Origin: Pseudomonas sp. P818
Lineage (GTDB): Bacteria; Pseudomonadota; Gammaproteobacteria; Pseudomonadales; Pseudomonadaceae
Length of the DNA stretch: 64,000 bases
Reading direction: 5' to 3'
NCBI RefSeq assembly: GCF_000418555.1
Contig: NZ_ATKM01000020.1
Coordinates: forward strand, 22,006 to 86,005
The notes under the pieces were generated by a model. It was not told where the DNA came from, ran no database searches, and worked only from the letters and a program-made list of their open reading frames with translations. Every line of letters starts with the position of its first letter. Within the stretch, counting starts at the first letter, position 1. The translations under genes were made by a program, and so were the position numbers. Of the stretch, positions 35,776 to 45,879 are shown one piece after another.

Positions 35776-37779
35776 ATGGCCGGCCTGATCCCGCAATCCT
35801 TCATCGATGACCTGCTCAACCGCACCGACATCGTCGATGTGGTGAGCTCGCGCATCCAGCTGAAGAAGACCGGCAAGAACTACAGCGCCTGCTGCCCTTT
35901 CCACAAGGAAAAGACCCCCTCTTTCACCGTCAGCCCGGACAAGCAGTTCTACTACTGCTTTGGCTGCGGCGCCGGCGGCAATGCCCTCGGCTTCGTCATG
36001 GACCACGATCAACTGGAATTTCTCCAGGCGATCGAGGAACTGGCCAAGCGCGCCGGCATGGATGTGCCGCGCGAGGAAAGCGGGCGCGGGCGCACACCGC
36101 GCCAACCGGTAGACTCGCCGCTCTACCCGCTGCTCAATGCCGCCGCCGAGCACTATCGCCAGGCCCTGAAAAGCCATCCGCAGCGCAAGTACGCGGTGGA
36201 TTACCTCAAGGGCCGTGGCCTGACCGGCGAGATCGCCCGTGACTTCGGCATCGGCTTCGCGCCGCCCGGCTGGGACAACCTGCTCAAGCATCTGGGCGCC
36301 GACGCCCTACAGCAGAAAGTCATGATCGACGCCGGCCTGCTGATCGAGAACGCCGAGAACGGCCGGCGCTACGACCGCTTCCGCGATCGCATCATGTTCC
36401 CCATCCGCGACAGCCGCGGCCGGGTGATCGCCTTCGGCGGCCGCGTGCTGGGCGACGACAAGCCCAAGTACCTGAACTCACCGGAAACCCCGGTGTTCCA
36501 CAAGGGCCAGGAACTCTACGGCCTGTACGAGGCGCGCAAGCACAACCGTGATCTTGACGAGATCATGGTGGTCGAAGGCTACATGGACGTCATCGCCCTG
36601 GCCCAGCAAGGCCTGCGCAATGCCGTGGCGACCCTGGGTACGGCCACCAGCGAAGAACACCTCAAGCGCCTGTTTCGCATCGTGCCCAGCGTGTTGTTCT
36701 GCTTCGACGGCGACGCCGCCGGGCGCAACGCTGCCTGGCGCGCCCTGGAGTCGACCCTGCCAAGCCTGCAGGACGGTCGCCGCGCGCGCTTCCTGTTCCT
36801 GCCCGAAGGCGAGGACCCGGACACCCTGGTGCGCGCCGAAGGTACCGATGCCTTCCGCGCGCGCATCAACCAGCATGCCCAGCCGCTGGCCGACTACTTC
36901 TTCCAGCAGCTTTGCGAAGAGGCCGACCCGCGCTCGCTTGAAGGCAAGGCGCATCTGGTGACGCTGGCCGCACCACTGATCGACAAGATTCCCGGCAACA
37001 ACCTGCGTGCCCTGATGCGCCAGCGCCTGAGCGAGATCACCGGTCTTTCCGGCGAAGCCATGAGCCAGGTTGCCAGCGCCCCGCGCAGCCATGCGTCCAG
37101 CACGCCCAGCCACGCGCCCAGCAGCGACTACCCGGATTACGGCGATATCCCCGACAGCGCCTACTACGACAACCTGCCGGACGTCGGCGGTTACGAGCAG
37201 CCCGCCCCGCCCCAGCCGCAACACTACGAGCGCAACAACGAAGGCGGCAAAGGCAGCTGGAAAAAAGACGGCAGCGGCAAGTGGAACAAGAAGGGCAAGG
37301 GCGATTTCGCGCCACGTGCCCCGCGCACCGCGGTGAGCGTCGAATCACCACATCTGATCGCCCTGCGCACCTTGCTGCACCATCCGCAGCTGGCGCAAAA
37401 GGTCGAGGATGTCAGCCACTTCGCCGACGAAGAGGACACCTACGCGCAACTTCTGGTAGCGCTGGTCGGTGCCCTGCAGAAAACGCCCAACCTGCGTTCG
37501 CTGCAACTGATCGCTCGCTGGCACGGCACCGAACAGGGCCGTCTGCTGCGGGCACTGGCGGAGAAGGAATGGCTGATTCAGGGTGACAACCTTGAACAGC
37601 AGTTTTTCGACACCATTACTACACTTGCAAACAGTCAATCGCAGAGGCGGCGTGAAAAGGCGCTCCGCAGCATCATTCATAAAAGCCCCAGCGAGCTCAC
37701 AGACGAGGAAAAGACATTGCTCAGAGAGCACTACAGCCTCACCTCCTCATCGAGCAGCAAGTCCCCAACTGGCGCCTAA
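35776..37779 (+). CDS. dnaG: DNA primase
   Basis: Synthesises RNA primers at the replication fork. 667 residues. CHC2 zinc finger with C40, H43, C61 and C64; RNA-polymerase domain with the TOPRIM motif MVVEGYMDVI near residue 264 and FDGDAAGRNAAWR near 310. A low-complexity linker (Ser/Pro, then Gly/Lys/Asn) lies at about 435-515, and the C-terminal helicase-binding domain follows. Middle gene of the cluster. Confidence 0.97.
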   Translation: MAGLIPQSFIDDLLNRTDIVDVVSSRIQLKKTGKNYSACCPFHKEKTPSFTVSPDKQFYYCFGCGAGGNALGFVMDHDQLEFLQAIEELAKRAGMDVPREESGRGRTPRQPVDSPLYPLLNAAAEHYRQALKSHPQRKYAVDYLKGRGLTGEIARDFGIGFAPPGWDNLLKHLGADALQQKVMIDAGLLIENAENGRRYDRFRDRIMFPIRDSRGRVIAFGGRVLGDDKPKYLNSPETPVFHKGQELYGLYEARKHNRDLDEIMVVEGYMDVIALAQQGLRNAVATLGTATSEEHLKRLFRIVPSVLFCFDGDAAGRNAAWRALESTLPSLQDGRRARFLFLPEGEDPDTLVRAEGTDAFRARINQHAQPLADYFFQQLCEEADPRSLEGKAHLVTLAAPLIDKIPGNNLRALMRQRLSEITGLSGEAMSQVASAPRSHASSTPSHAPSSDYPDYGDIPDSAYYDNLPDVGGYEQPAPPQPQHYERNNEGGKGSWKKDGSGKWNKKGKGDFAPRAPRTAVSVESPHLIALRTLLHHPQLAQKVEDVSHFADEEDTYAQLLVALVGALQKTPNLRSLQLIARWHGTEQGRLLRALAEKEWLIQGDNLEQQFFDTITTLANSQSQRRREKALRSIIHKSPSELTDEEKTLLREHYSLTSSSSSKSPTGA

Positions 37780-37787
37780 AGCCAAAA

Positions 37788-37805
37788 CCGAGGTATAATC
37801 CTCGG
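37788..37805 (+). promoter_or_regulatory. -10 element within a dyad upstream of rpoD
   Basis: A perfect TATAAT (37794-37799) lies between CCGAGG and CCTCGG, a 6-bp inverted repeat, 47 bases before rpoD. No good -35 is visible at the right distance. Probably an internal rpoD promoter or a short hairpin after dnaG. Confidence 0.35.
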
Positions 37806-37846
37806 CTTGTTTTCAGCCCGCCAAGACCTTCAGTGGATAGGGTGTT

Positions 37847-39694
<1,848 letters not shown>

Positions 39695-39700
39695 TACCCA

Positions 39701-39724
39701 AACCCCCGGCCCAGGCCGGGGGTT
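39701..39724 (+). terminator. Terminator after rpoD
   Basis: AACCCCCGGC and GCCGGGGGTT pair around CCAG, followed by TTGCTTT. It ends the rpsU-dnaG-rpoD unit. Confidence 0.9.
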
Positions 39725-39777
39725 TTGCTTTGTGAAGCACATTGCACACGAAACCTTTATCCAGCCAGATCAAGCGG

Positions 39778-39807
39778 TTGGCGCTGGCGAGAACGCATCG
39801 GTATAAT
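39778..39807 (+). promoter_or_regulatory. tRNA promoter
   Basis: TTGGCG (39778-39783), an 18-base spacer and a perfect TATAAT (39802-39807), 14 bases before the tRNA. Confidence 0.65.
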
Positions 39808-39821
39808 CCGCCGACCTCTGA

Positions 39822-39898
39822 GGGCCTATAGCTCAGTTGGTTAGAGCAGAGGACTCATAATCCTTTGGTCCACGGTTCGAGTCCGTGTGGGCCCACCA
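39822..39898 (+). tRNA. tRNA with CAT anticodon, probably tRNA-Ile2, else elongator tRNA-Met
   Basis: 77 bases including an encoded CCA. Acceptor stem GGGCCTA/TGGGCCC (one T-G pair), T arm CACGG-TTCGAGT-CCGTG, anticodon loop CTCATAA with CAT at 39856-39858. Both tRNA-Ile2 (lysidine-modified CAT) and elongator tRNA-Met share this loop, so the acceptor identity needs comparison; it is not initiator-like. Its 3' end is the probable attachment site of the prophage. A hairpin terminator follows at 39904-39926. Confidence 0.93.
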
Positions 39899-39903
39899 CC
39901 TTC

Positions 39904-39926
39904 AAAGCCGCGCACTGCGCGGCTTT
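39904..39926 (+). terminator. tRNA terminator
   Basis: AAAGCCGCGC and GCGCGGCTTT pair around ACT and are followed by TGTC. Lies six bases past the tRNA CCA. Confidence 0.75.
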
Positions 39927-39947
39927 TGTCTATCTGCACGATGACAA

Positions 39948-39989
39948 GTGGACATTGCACAACACCGCAACGTCCACAAATCGTCCACA
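39948..39989. promoter_or_regulatory. GTCCAC repeats beside attL, candidate integrase arm sites
   Basis: CGTCCACA occurs at 39971-39978 and 39982-39989 (11-base period), and the inverse GTGGAC at 39948-39953. Short repeats within 100 bases of the attachment site are typical of tyrosine-integrase arm-type sites; binding is inferred. Confidence 0.35.
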
Positions 39990-39994
39990 TCACA

Positions 39995-40552
39995 TCAACG
40001 CTTGCTAGGGTGGATACGCTCCAGCAGAACCGCAATGATCTGATCCGCGTCCAGTAGTCCTTCTGATCCCAGGTCAGATTTGAGGGGTAGGAATGCGCCC
40101 AACATCCGCTGGTAGACCTCAACCATAGGGCAGTGCGAATTCAACGACCCTAGGCCGGCGAAGGGGTGGCTGAAGCGCTCCAAATCGTCGATCAAGTAAC
40201 TGGCGATCTGAATCAAATGGGACTCATGGTTCCCATCAAACCCCTGATATTTCACCCCTTTCTCGGCATTTGGGTAAGACGCGATAACCCTCTCACGATC
40301 ACCTTCCGAAAGGTGCTGGTAGCTCTCGCTCAGGAAAAAATGCATCTCAAGGACATCCAAGACAAAGTGGACATCCTCCGGTAGCTCGGCATCGAGCGAT
40401 AAGCGTGGATACTTCCAATCCAGAACCCAAAGAGCGTTGTCATCGATTGTTCGGCTGACCAGCTCCGGGTCGACGCTGTTCTTGATACCCAATGATGCAT
40501 GGATATCGCAAAGCATTGTCAGCATGAGCTTTTCGACTGGGGTTGGTTTCAT
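39995..40552 (-). CDS. YfbU-family protein, prophage cargo
   Basis: 185 residues. The C-terminal two-thirds match the YfbU pattern of E. coli: helices around the GFD turn (KYQGFDGNHESHLIQIASYL), then FSHPF, PMVEVYQRML near residue 140 and a closing DADQIIAVLLERI. The N-terminal half is divergent. AGAGAGGT precedes the ATG. It lies between the attachment site and the integrase, outside the phage core genes, a common place for lysogenic-conversion or defence cargo. Base composition is lower in G+C than neighbours. Function unknown. Confidence 0.75.
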   Translation of the reverse strand: MKPTPVEKLMLTMLCDIHASLGIKNSVDPELVSRTIDDNALWVLDWKYPRLSLDAELPEDVHFVLDVLEMHFFLSESYQHLSEGDRERVIASYPNAEKGVKYQGFDGNHESHLIQIASYLIDDLERFSHPFAGLGSLNSHCPMVEVYQRMLGAFLPLKSDLGSEGLLDADQIIAVLLERIHPSKR

Positions 40553-40595
40553 GTGGTGACCTCTCTTCGGTTTAAAGTCCTTATTGGCGACATTC

Positions 40596-41639
40596 CTAAT
40601 CGCTGCTCCTCAGCCTATTTAGAGGATTCAGATTCACCACATCAGCCAGGTGGCCCGGGCTGAAGTGGGCGTACTTCTGCGTCATGGCCAGGGTGGCGTG
40701 GCCCAGGACGCGCTGTAGGGTCAGGATGTCGCCGCCGTTCATCATGTAGTGGCTGGCGAAGGTGTGGCGCAGGACGTGCGTCAGCTGGCCGTCCGGCAGC
40801 TCCAGGCCGATTTTCTCCACCACCTTGCGAAACAGGTTGTAGCCAGGCCGGAATGGCAGGGCTTTGTCGAGACGCGCCTGCAGGTCGGAGCTGATCGGCA
40901 CCGTGCGGTTCTTGCTGGATTTCGTCTTGCTGTAGTGAATCAGGCAGTTGCGCACCTGGCGCGGCTGCAGCGCCTCGGCCTCACCCCAACGGGCACCGGT
41001 GGCAAGGCACACCTCGGCGATCAACGCGGCGTCCGAATCCTCTGCGGCCAGGGCCTGCAACAGATCCTGGATCTGCTCGGCCGACAGGTAAGCCATCTCG
41101 GCTTCGTCAAACTTCAGCGCGCGCACCTTGGCCAGCGGGTTGTCGCCTGCCCACTCGCCCAGGCGTTCCAGCTCGTTGAATACCGCCCGCAGGTAGGCCA
41201 GTTCATGGTTCAGCATATTGGCGCTGATCGGCTTGGGCTTCTCGTCGCCCTTGCTGCGGCCACGGCCTGGCTTAGCCCTGGTGTGTTTGCCCTCGGCACG
41301 CTCGGCCCGGTAGGTGGCAAAGTGGTTCGCGCTGAACTTGTGCGCCTTGGGGTCGCCCATGCGCTCGGCCATGGCCAGCAGCAAAGCCAGGCGCTGCTCG
41401 CCCGTCTTGAGGTTCTGTCCGTGCAGCTTGTACCAGAGGTCGATCAACTGGCTAAGCCGGCGCTCGTCCAGCTTCGGCGCCTTCTCGAACTCGCCCCTGG
41501 AGCCATCGCCCATGATGCGGCGCTCCAGGTGCATGGCTTCGTTCTTCGACTTCACCCGCCGGCGAATGCGCGGGCCAGCACGACCCTCTGGCCGGCAGTC
41601 CACCAGCCACTCGCCGTTGTCCAGTTTCTTGATCGACAT
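40596..41639 (-). CDS. int: P2-type tyrosine integrase
   Basis: Catalyses site-specific integration and excision. 347 residues from ATG 41639 (MSIKKLDNGEWLVDCRPEGR), which matches the start of P2 Int (MAIKKLDDGRYEVDIRP). N-terminal arm-binding domain, core-binding domain, then the catalytic domain: Arg in ATGARWGEA, H-x-x-R in THVLRHTFASH, His in LGHATLAMT and nucleophile Tyr in KYAHF. Minus strand, next to the presumed attL; transcribed with the repressor gene upstream. Confidence 0.94.
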   Translation of the reverse strand: MSIKKLDNGEWLVDCRPEGRAGPRIRRRVKSKNEAMHLERRIMGDGSRGEFEKAPKLDERRLSQLIDLWYKLHGQNLKTGEQRLALLLAMAERMGDPKAHKFSANHFATYRAERAEGKHTRAKPGRGRSKGDEKPKPISANMLNHELAYLRAVFNELERLGEWAGDNPLAKVRALKFDEAEMAYLSAEQIQDLLQALAAEDSDAALIAEVCLATGARWGEAEALQPRQVRNCLIHYSKTKSSKNRTVPISSDLQARLDKALPFRPGYNLFRKVVEKIGLELPDGQLTHVLRHTFASHYMMNGGDILTLQRVLGHATLAMTQKYAHFSPGHLADVVNLNPLNRLRSSD

Positions 41640-41644
41640 CGAGA

Positions 41645-41884
41645 TTAGAGCGGGCTGATTTGGCCGCACTCAGGCGCGGTCAAGTCGCTCATTAACCAGA
41701 GGACATACTTCTGGAAGCGGGGGTGGTGCGTGATCTTCAGTAGCGCAACAGAGCTCACCTCAATGCGCAGCGCCAACTCGTATTTCTTGTAGCTACTCAG
41801 ACTTATCCCCGTTGCCTCGCACAGCTCTGACTGGGTAAGGCCTTCCTTGAGCCGGATGGCCTTCAGCTTCTCTGCTAACTCCAT
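41645..41884 (-). CDS. XRE-type HTH repressor, probable phage immunity repressor (P2 C analogue)
   Basis: 79 residues. N-terminal Cro/CI-type HTH: LKAIRLKEGLTQSELCEATGISLSSYKKYE. P2-like C repressors are similarly short and have no cleavage domain, so induction by LexA-type self-cleavage is not expected. GAGGG lies before the ATG. Divergent from the Cox-like gene, with two perfect 20-bp repeats between them as the likely operators. The next gene, int, starts right after, as in P2 (C-int). Confidence 0.82.
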   Translation of the reverse strand: MELAEKLKAIRLKEGLTQSELCEATGISLSSYKKYELALRIEVSSVALLKITHHPRFQKYVLWLMSDLTAPECGQISPL

Positions 41885-41897
41885 TTCTGCATCCCTC

Positions 41898-41927
41898 TTG
41901 ACTTGGTTCCGTATGGGTACTTATATT
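41898..41927 (+). promoter_or_regulatory. Probable phage early promoter Pe
   Basis: TTGACT (41898-41903), an 18-base spacer and TATATT (41922-41927) drive the Cox/replication genes rightwards. The two 20-bp repeats overlap its spacer and start site, which would let the repressor block it. Confidence 0.65.
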
Positions 41928-41945
41928 GGTTCCGTATGGGTACTT
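41903..41945. promoter_or_regulatory. Twin operators: two perfect 20-bp direct repeats
   Basis: TTGGTTCCGTATGGGTACTT occurs at 41903-41922 and again at 41926-41945, a 23-base period (about two helical turns), between the divergent repressor and Cox genes. P2-type C repressors bind two direct repeats around Pe in the same way. No third copy was noticed in the window. Confidence 0.8.
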
Positions 41946-41977
41946 TGCTTGGCAATATAACTGAAGAGGGTAACAGA

Positions 41978-42205
41978 ATGCAGATCACCATCGACACGCC
42001 TTACGTGACAGTTCAGGAGTTCGCACGCCGTTCAGGGCTGTCTGATCGTTCGATCCGCCGGGAGATCGAGCAGGGCCACTTCATCGTTCGACCGAAAGAG
42101 GGTAAGGGCGAGAAATCGACTGTCTTCATCAACATGGTTCACCTGGCCATGGAGGCCGCCGAGCAGGCCGAGCGCGTGCGCGGCCAGCAAGCCGCCCAGC
42201 GCTAA
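41978..42205 (+). CDS. Cox-like excisionase/lytic regulator
   Basis: 75 residues from ATG 41978 with GAGGG eight bases upstream. MerR/excisionase-like winged helix: YVTVQEFARRSGLSDRSIRREIEQGHFIV. In P2, Cox represses the lysogenic promoter and directs excision. First gene of the rightward early operon; position and HTH support the call, sequence similarity to P2 Cox itself is not obvious by eye. Confidence 0.75.
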   Translation: MQITIDTPYVTVQEFARRSGLSDRSIRREIEQGHFIVRPKEGKGEKSTVFINMVHLAMEAAEQAERVRGQQAAQR

Positions 42206-42214
42206 GGGGGCGGT

Positions 42215-44869
42215 ATGAACTTCGAGGACATCTACCGGCTCGACGTGATCCAGGCCCTGGAAAACGACAACCAGCTGGACTTCAAGGACATCAGCGACAC
42301 CTACCTGCAGAAGGGCGTCTGCCCGAAGTGTGGCCACCGCACCCTGTACATCAGCCGCAAGCAGCCCTTCCAGCTGGCCTGCAACCGGCTGAACGAGTGC
42401 CGCCACACCGAGAAGACCCGCGAGCGCTACAGCTACCTGTTCGAGAACCTGAGCGATCGTTTCCCGCGTACCGAGGCCAACCCCACCGCCACCGCCGACG
42501 CCTACCTGCAGCGCAATCGCGGCTTCGACATCAGCCGGATGAAGGGCTGGTACACGCAGGAACGCCGCAAGCTGGCCGACGAGAGCTGGGGCGACACCGT
42601 GCGCTTCCCGCTGTGCGACGGCTACTGGGAACGCCTGATCGACGCCCGAGCGGTCGCCCGCAACGACGGCGACAAGGCCGGCATCAAGTGGAAGATGAAC
42701 TACAAGGGCCAGGGCTGGGTGCCGCCGGGCCAGACCTTCGAGAAGGGCGACAGGGTGTACGTGGTGGAAGGGATCTTCCACGCCATCGCCCTGCACCTGG
42801 CCGGCTACAAGGCTATCGCCGCGATCAGCTGCAACAACTTCCCCTGGCTGATCATCGAAGCCAACCAGGGCAAGCTGATCACCTGGGTGATCGCCCTGGA
42901 CAACGACAAGGCCGGGCGCGCCGTGGTCAGCAAGTACCTGGCGCAGATCCGCAAGATGAAGGAAATCGGCTGGGTGGCCCTGGGCGACCCCGACCGCGAC
43001 TGGGACGACGTTTACCGCGACGGTCAGCTGGACGACGCCTACCTGCAGGAAGCCTGCTACCAGGGCCGCCTGTTCTGCGCCACATCGCCGATGAAGAAGG
43101 CCTATCTGGTCTACCTGAAAAAGCGCACCGGCTTCTTCCTGGTGGAGTTCGGCAGCTGCCTTTACTCGGCGCGGGTGAACCTCACCGAGCTGCAGAAAGA
43201 CATCGAAGGCGATGACATCGAAGGCCACCAGCCCGAGTTCGCCAAGCACACCACCATCACCGAAGTGGCCAACTGCCTGCCGCGCTTCGAGTACATCGAG
43301 CGCGATGCAGTCACCGGCGAACAGCGCTTCTTTTTCAGCTTCGAGTTCCCCAACTCCCGCCGCAGCTGCCGCGAGGCCCTGCCGCCCAGCTCGGTGAACG
43401 ACCCCCGCAACTTCGCCAAGGCGCTGATCGAGAAAACGCCCTTCGGCACCTTCGAGGGTGGCGAGAAGGTGCTGGCCATGCTGCGCAAGGACTGGCAGCG
43501 CGACGCCCGCACCGTGCGCACTCTGCCTTACATCGGCTTCGACGACGACACCGCCGCCTACTGCTACCCCACGTTCGGCTACCACAGAGGGAAAGAGATC
43601 ATGAACAACGAACACGGCTACCTGGACGTGAACGGCGAGGGGCTGAAAACCTCGGTGCGCAGCCTGCCGGTGGTGCGTGGCGGCGACTTCGATCCGGAGT
43701 GGTTCGCCGACTTCATGGCCGTGTTCAGCCTCAACGGCCTGGCGGCCCTGGCCTGGTGGACGGGCACGCTGTTCGCCCAGCAGATCCGCGCGGCGCAGGC
43801 GTCCTGGCCGTTCCTGGAGCTGACCGGCGACGCCGGCGCGGGCAAGTCCACCCTGCTGCGCTTCCTGTGGATGCTGGTCGGCCGGCGCAATGAGGAAGGC
43901 ATCAAGCCCAGCGGCAGCGGCGCCTCGGCCATCGGCCTGCTGCGTGCGATGGCGGCCGTCAGCAACCTGCCGGTGGTGCTGCTGGAGTCCGACAAGACCA
44001 CCACCGACGCCATGGGGCGCGAAGTGGTGGTGCAGTACAACTGGGAGGACATCAAGCCGCTGTTCGACTACAACGCCAAGCTGCGCGTGACCGGCGTCAA
44101 GAGCACCAACGCCGACACCGAGGCGCTGCTGTTCCGTGGCGGCATCTGCATTTCGCAGAACGCCAAAGTGGAGGGGCATGAGGCGATCATCACCCGCATC
44201 GTCTACCTGCACATGACCCGCGCCCACCACAGCCCGGCGCTCAAGCCACTGGCCCAGCGCCTGCGCGGCATGGAAGTGGAAGACGTGGCCGGCTTCCTGC
44301 GCGCGGTGCTGTGCGACGAGCGCGGCTGGCTGGAACGCTACTTTGCCGCCTTCGCCCACTACGAACAGCGCTTCCAGGCGATCCAGGGCGTAGAGCACAC
44401 CCGGATCGTGCAATGCCATGCCCAGGTGATGGCCGCCGCCAAAGCCACCCAGGCGCTGTTCCCGGCCTGGACGGACAACGACCTGGAAGCCCTGGCCAAG
44501 CATCTGACCGGCTGCGCCCTGGAGCGGCAACAGTGCATTGGCGCCGAGAACCGCAGCGCCGCACAGTTCTGGCAGATCTACCACTTCCTGAACGAGGACG
44601 TGGTGACCATCACCGACAGCGACGGATCCCGCGAAGAGATCCGCGAACGACTGAACCACAGCAACGACCGCGACCTGATCGCCATCAATCTGGAGCACTT
44701 CCAGCAGGCCTGCCGCCAGGCCGGCATGGAAGTAATCCCCGCCGTGACCCTGCGCCGCGTGCTGCCGCTGAGCACCACACACCGCTTTATCGAGGTGCGC
44801 AAAGTGCGCTCGAAGCTGGAGAAGCGCCCCCTCAACTGCTGGGTGTTCGCCAAGCGGGGTAAGGAGTGA
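42215..44869 (+). CDS. Phage replication protein with zinc finger, TOPRIM and helicase ATPase
   Basis: 884 residues, starting ten bases after the Cox-like gene. Zinc ribbon with C36, C39, C56 and C62; TOPRIM motifs VYVVEGIFHAI near 181 and VIALDNDKAG near 226; P-loop LELTGDAGAGKST near 535-545. This is a primase plus helicase on one chain, comparable in design to P4 alpha, and unlike the P2 GpA rolling-circle nickase. A GTTCCG-rich non-coding region directly downstream is the obvious candidate origin. No frameshift or missing motif was seen. Confidence 0.85.
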   Translation: MNFEDIYRLDVIQALENDNQLDFKDISDTYLQKGVCPKCGHRTLYISRKQPFQLACNRLNECRHTEKTRERYSYLFENLSDRFPRTEANPTATADAYLQRNRGFDISRMKGWYTQERRKLADESWGDTVRFPLCDGYWERLIDARAVARNDGDKAGIKWKMNYKGQGWVPPGQTFEKGDRVYVVEGIFHAIALHLAGYKAIAAISCNNFPWLIIEANQGKLITWVIALDNDKAGRAVVSKYLAQIRKMKEIGWVALGDPDRDWDDVYRDGQLDDAYLQEACYQGRLFCATSPMKKAYLVYLKKRTGFFLVEFGSCLYSARVNLTELQKDIEGDDIEGHQPEFAKHTTITEVANCLPRFEYIERDAVTGEQRFFFSFEFPNSRRSCREALPPSSVNDPRNFAKALIEKTPFGTFEGGEKVLAMLRKDWQRDARTVRTLPYIGFDDDTAAYCYPTFGYHRGKEIMNNEHGYLDVNGEGLKTSVRSLPVVRGGDFDPEWFADFMAVFSLNGLAALAWWTGTLFAQQIRAAQASWPFLELTGDAGAGKSTLLRFLWMLVGRRNEEGIKPSGSGASAIGLLRAMAAVSNLPVVLLESDKTTTDAMGREVVVQYNWEDIKPLFDYNAKLRVTGVKSTNADTEALLFRGGICISQNAKVEGHEAIITRIVYLHMTRAHHSPALKPLAQRLRGMEVEDVAGFLRAVLCDERGWLERYFAAFAHYEQRFQAIQGVEHTRIVQCHAQVMAAAKATQALFPAWTDNDLEALAKHLTGCALERQQCIGAENRSAAQFWQIYHFLNEDVVTITDSDGSREEIRERLNHSNDRDLIAINLEHFQQACRQAGMEVIPAVTLRRVLPLSTTHRFIEVRKVRSKLEKRPLNCWVFAKRGKE

Positions 44870-44941
44870 TGAACGCCGGGATGAAAGTGGGCCTGGGTAG
44901 GCCTGACAGTGCTAGCCGTGGTTTGTGCGTATCCCCTAATT

Positions 44942-45271
44942 ACATCCAGAACATTCGGAACATTAAGAAAACACAAGAAAAACACCAACAAAATCAGAGC
45001 ATTACAGCGGTAAACCTGTTCCGCCCAAGGGAGAACAAGCAGAAACAAACCGGGACAAATTCCGGAACGCAGGTTCTGGCGGTGTTCCGGAATCCAACTT
45101 TCTCTGCAAATGGCTGTAGCCCTAGTGCCGTGCGGCCTGCAGAGGAATCTCAAAAAACCGCGTTCCGCTTGTTACCAGTAGCCCCGGAACATTTTAAGGG
45201 CGCTGTAAGCCACGAACGGCGCGGGCTCCAGACTCTGCCCCTGCCCCGTGTTCCGGATGTTCTGGACGTGG
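44942..45271. other. Candidate phage replication origin, GTTCCG repeats
   Basis: A 460-base gap after the replication gene without a convincing gene. GTTCCG or its complement occurs seven times between 44956 and 45255 (44956, 45018, 45063, 45084, 45162, 45185, 45250). The block is bounded by near-identical inverted 22-mers at 44942-44963 and 45250-45271 (19 of 22 match), and an A-rich tract lies at 44964-44995. A 159-codon open frame spans it but has no phage-like character. Confidence 0.5.
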
Positions 45272-45332
45272 CCGGGGCATGCGCGGGGTTTTCCTTTTTT
45301 GCGCCCTTCCGCCTGCCAGTGAGGTGCCCGCC

Positions 45333-45512
45333 ATGGCCGAGCTGAGCCCCGACGAAGCCACCCGCCGCGACTGCCTGGCCCGCCACTTTCTGAGCAACTG
45401 GACACGCCAGGCCATCGTCGAGTGGCTGGAGCACCCGAAGCGCGGCGAGGCCTTCCGCGAAGACATGCGAGCCCGCTTGAACCGACTGAAACAGGAGAAC
45501 CGCAGACGATGA
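45333..45512 (+). CDS. Small phage early protein
   Basis: 59 residues: MAELSPDEATRRDCLARHF.. ending KQENRRR. Charged, helical, with a conserved-looking RQAIVEWLEHPKRGEAFREDM core. GAGG lies eight bases before the ATG. First of a run of small genes with tight or overlapping junctions; its stop overlaps the next start. Function unknown. Confidence 0.65.
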   Translation: MAELSPDEATRRDCLARHFLSNWTRQAIVEWLEHPKRGEAFREDMRARLNRLKQENRRR

Positions 45513-45865
45513 ACGCCATCACCCAAGCCCCCGAGCGCTGCCCCTTGGATTCAGCGACCGGCCGTGATTTTCCCCGCTGGTGGCAGCACGCCGCGCTGCT
45601 GGTGGAGCTGCCGCTGGGCCAGCGCGACCTGGACGTGGCCGGCGCAGGCCTGGCGCTGTTGCTCAAGCGCCTGCAGGCACTGGACACCCCACGCCGCGCC
45701 CTGCTGCTGACCATGGCCTGTCTGGCCAATCCGCAGCGCGCTGACTGGCTGCAGGCCGAGGTCGGCCTGCACGTCGGCCAACTGACCGCCACCGACCTGG
45801 GCGCCGAGGTGTTCCAGGTGCTGGTCGGCCTGCTGGCCACCTTTCACCCCGCCCCAAGCAACTGA
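45509..45865 (+). CDS. Small phage early protein
   Basis: 118 residues from ATG 45509, overlapping the previous stop (ATGA). Leu/Ala-rich helical sequence with PRWWQHAALLVELPLGQRDLD near residue 22. No recognised domain. Coupled to its upstream neighbour in the early operon. Confidence 0.6.
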   Translation: MNAITQAPERCPLDSATGRDFPRWWQHAALLVELPLGQRDLDVAGAGLALLLKRLQALDTPRRALLLTMACLANPQRADWLQAEVGLHVGQLTATDLGAEVFQVLVGLLATFHPAPSN

Positions 45866-45879
45866 GAACGGAGCCACCC

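Noticed and set aside
42032..44782. 916-codon minus-strand frame opposite the replication gene
   Set aside because: An antisense mirror of a high-GC coding sequence (His/Gly/Val/Leu-rich); the plus-strand gene has clear catalytic motifs and a ribosome site.
44869..45345. 159-codon open frame after the primase-helicase stop
   Set aside because: Starts beside the previous stop but runs through the inverted repeats and GTTCCG cluster, has mixed low-complexity composition, and overlaps the better-supported gene at 45333.
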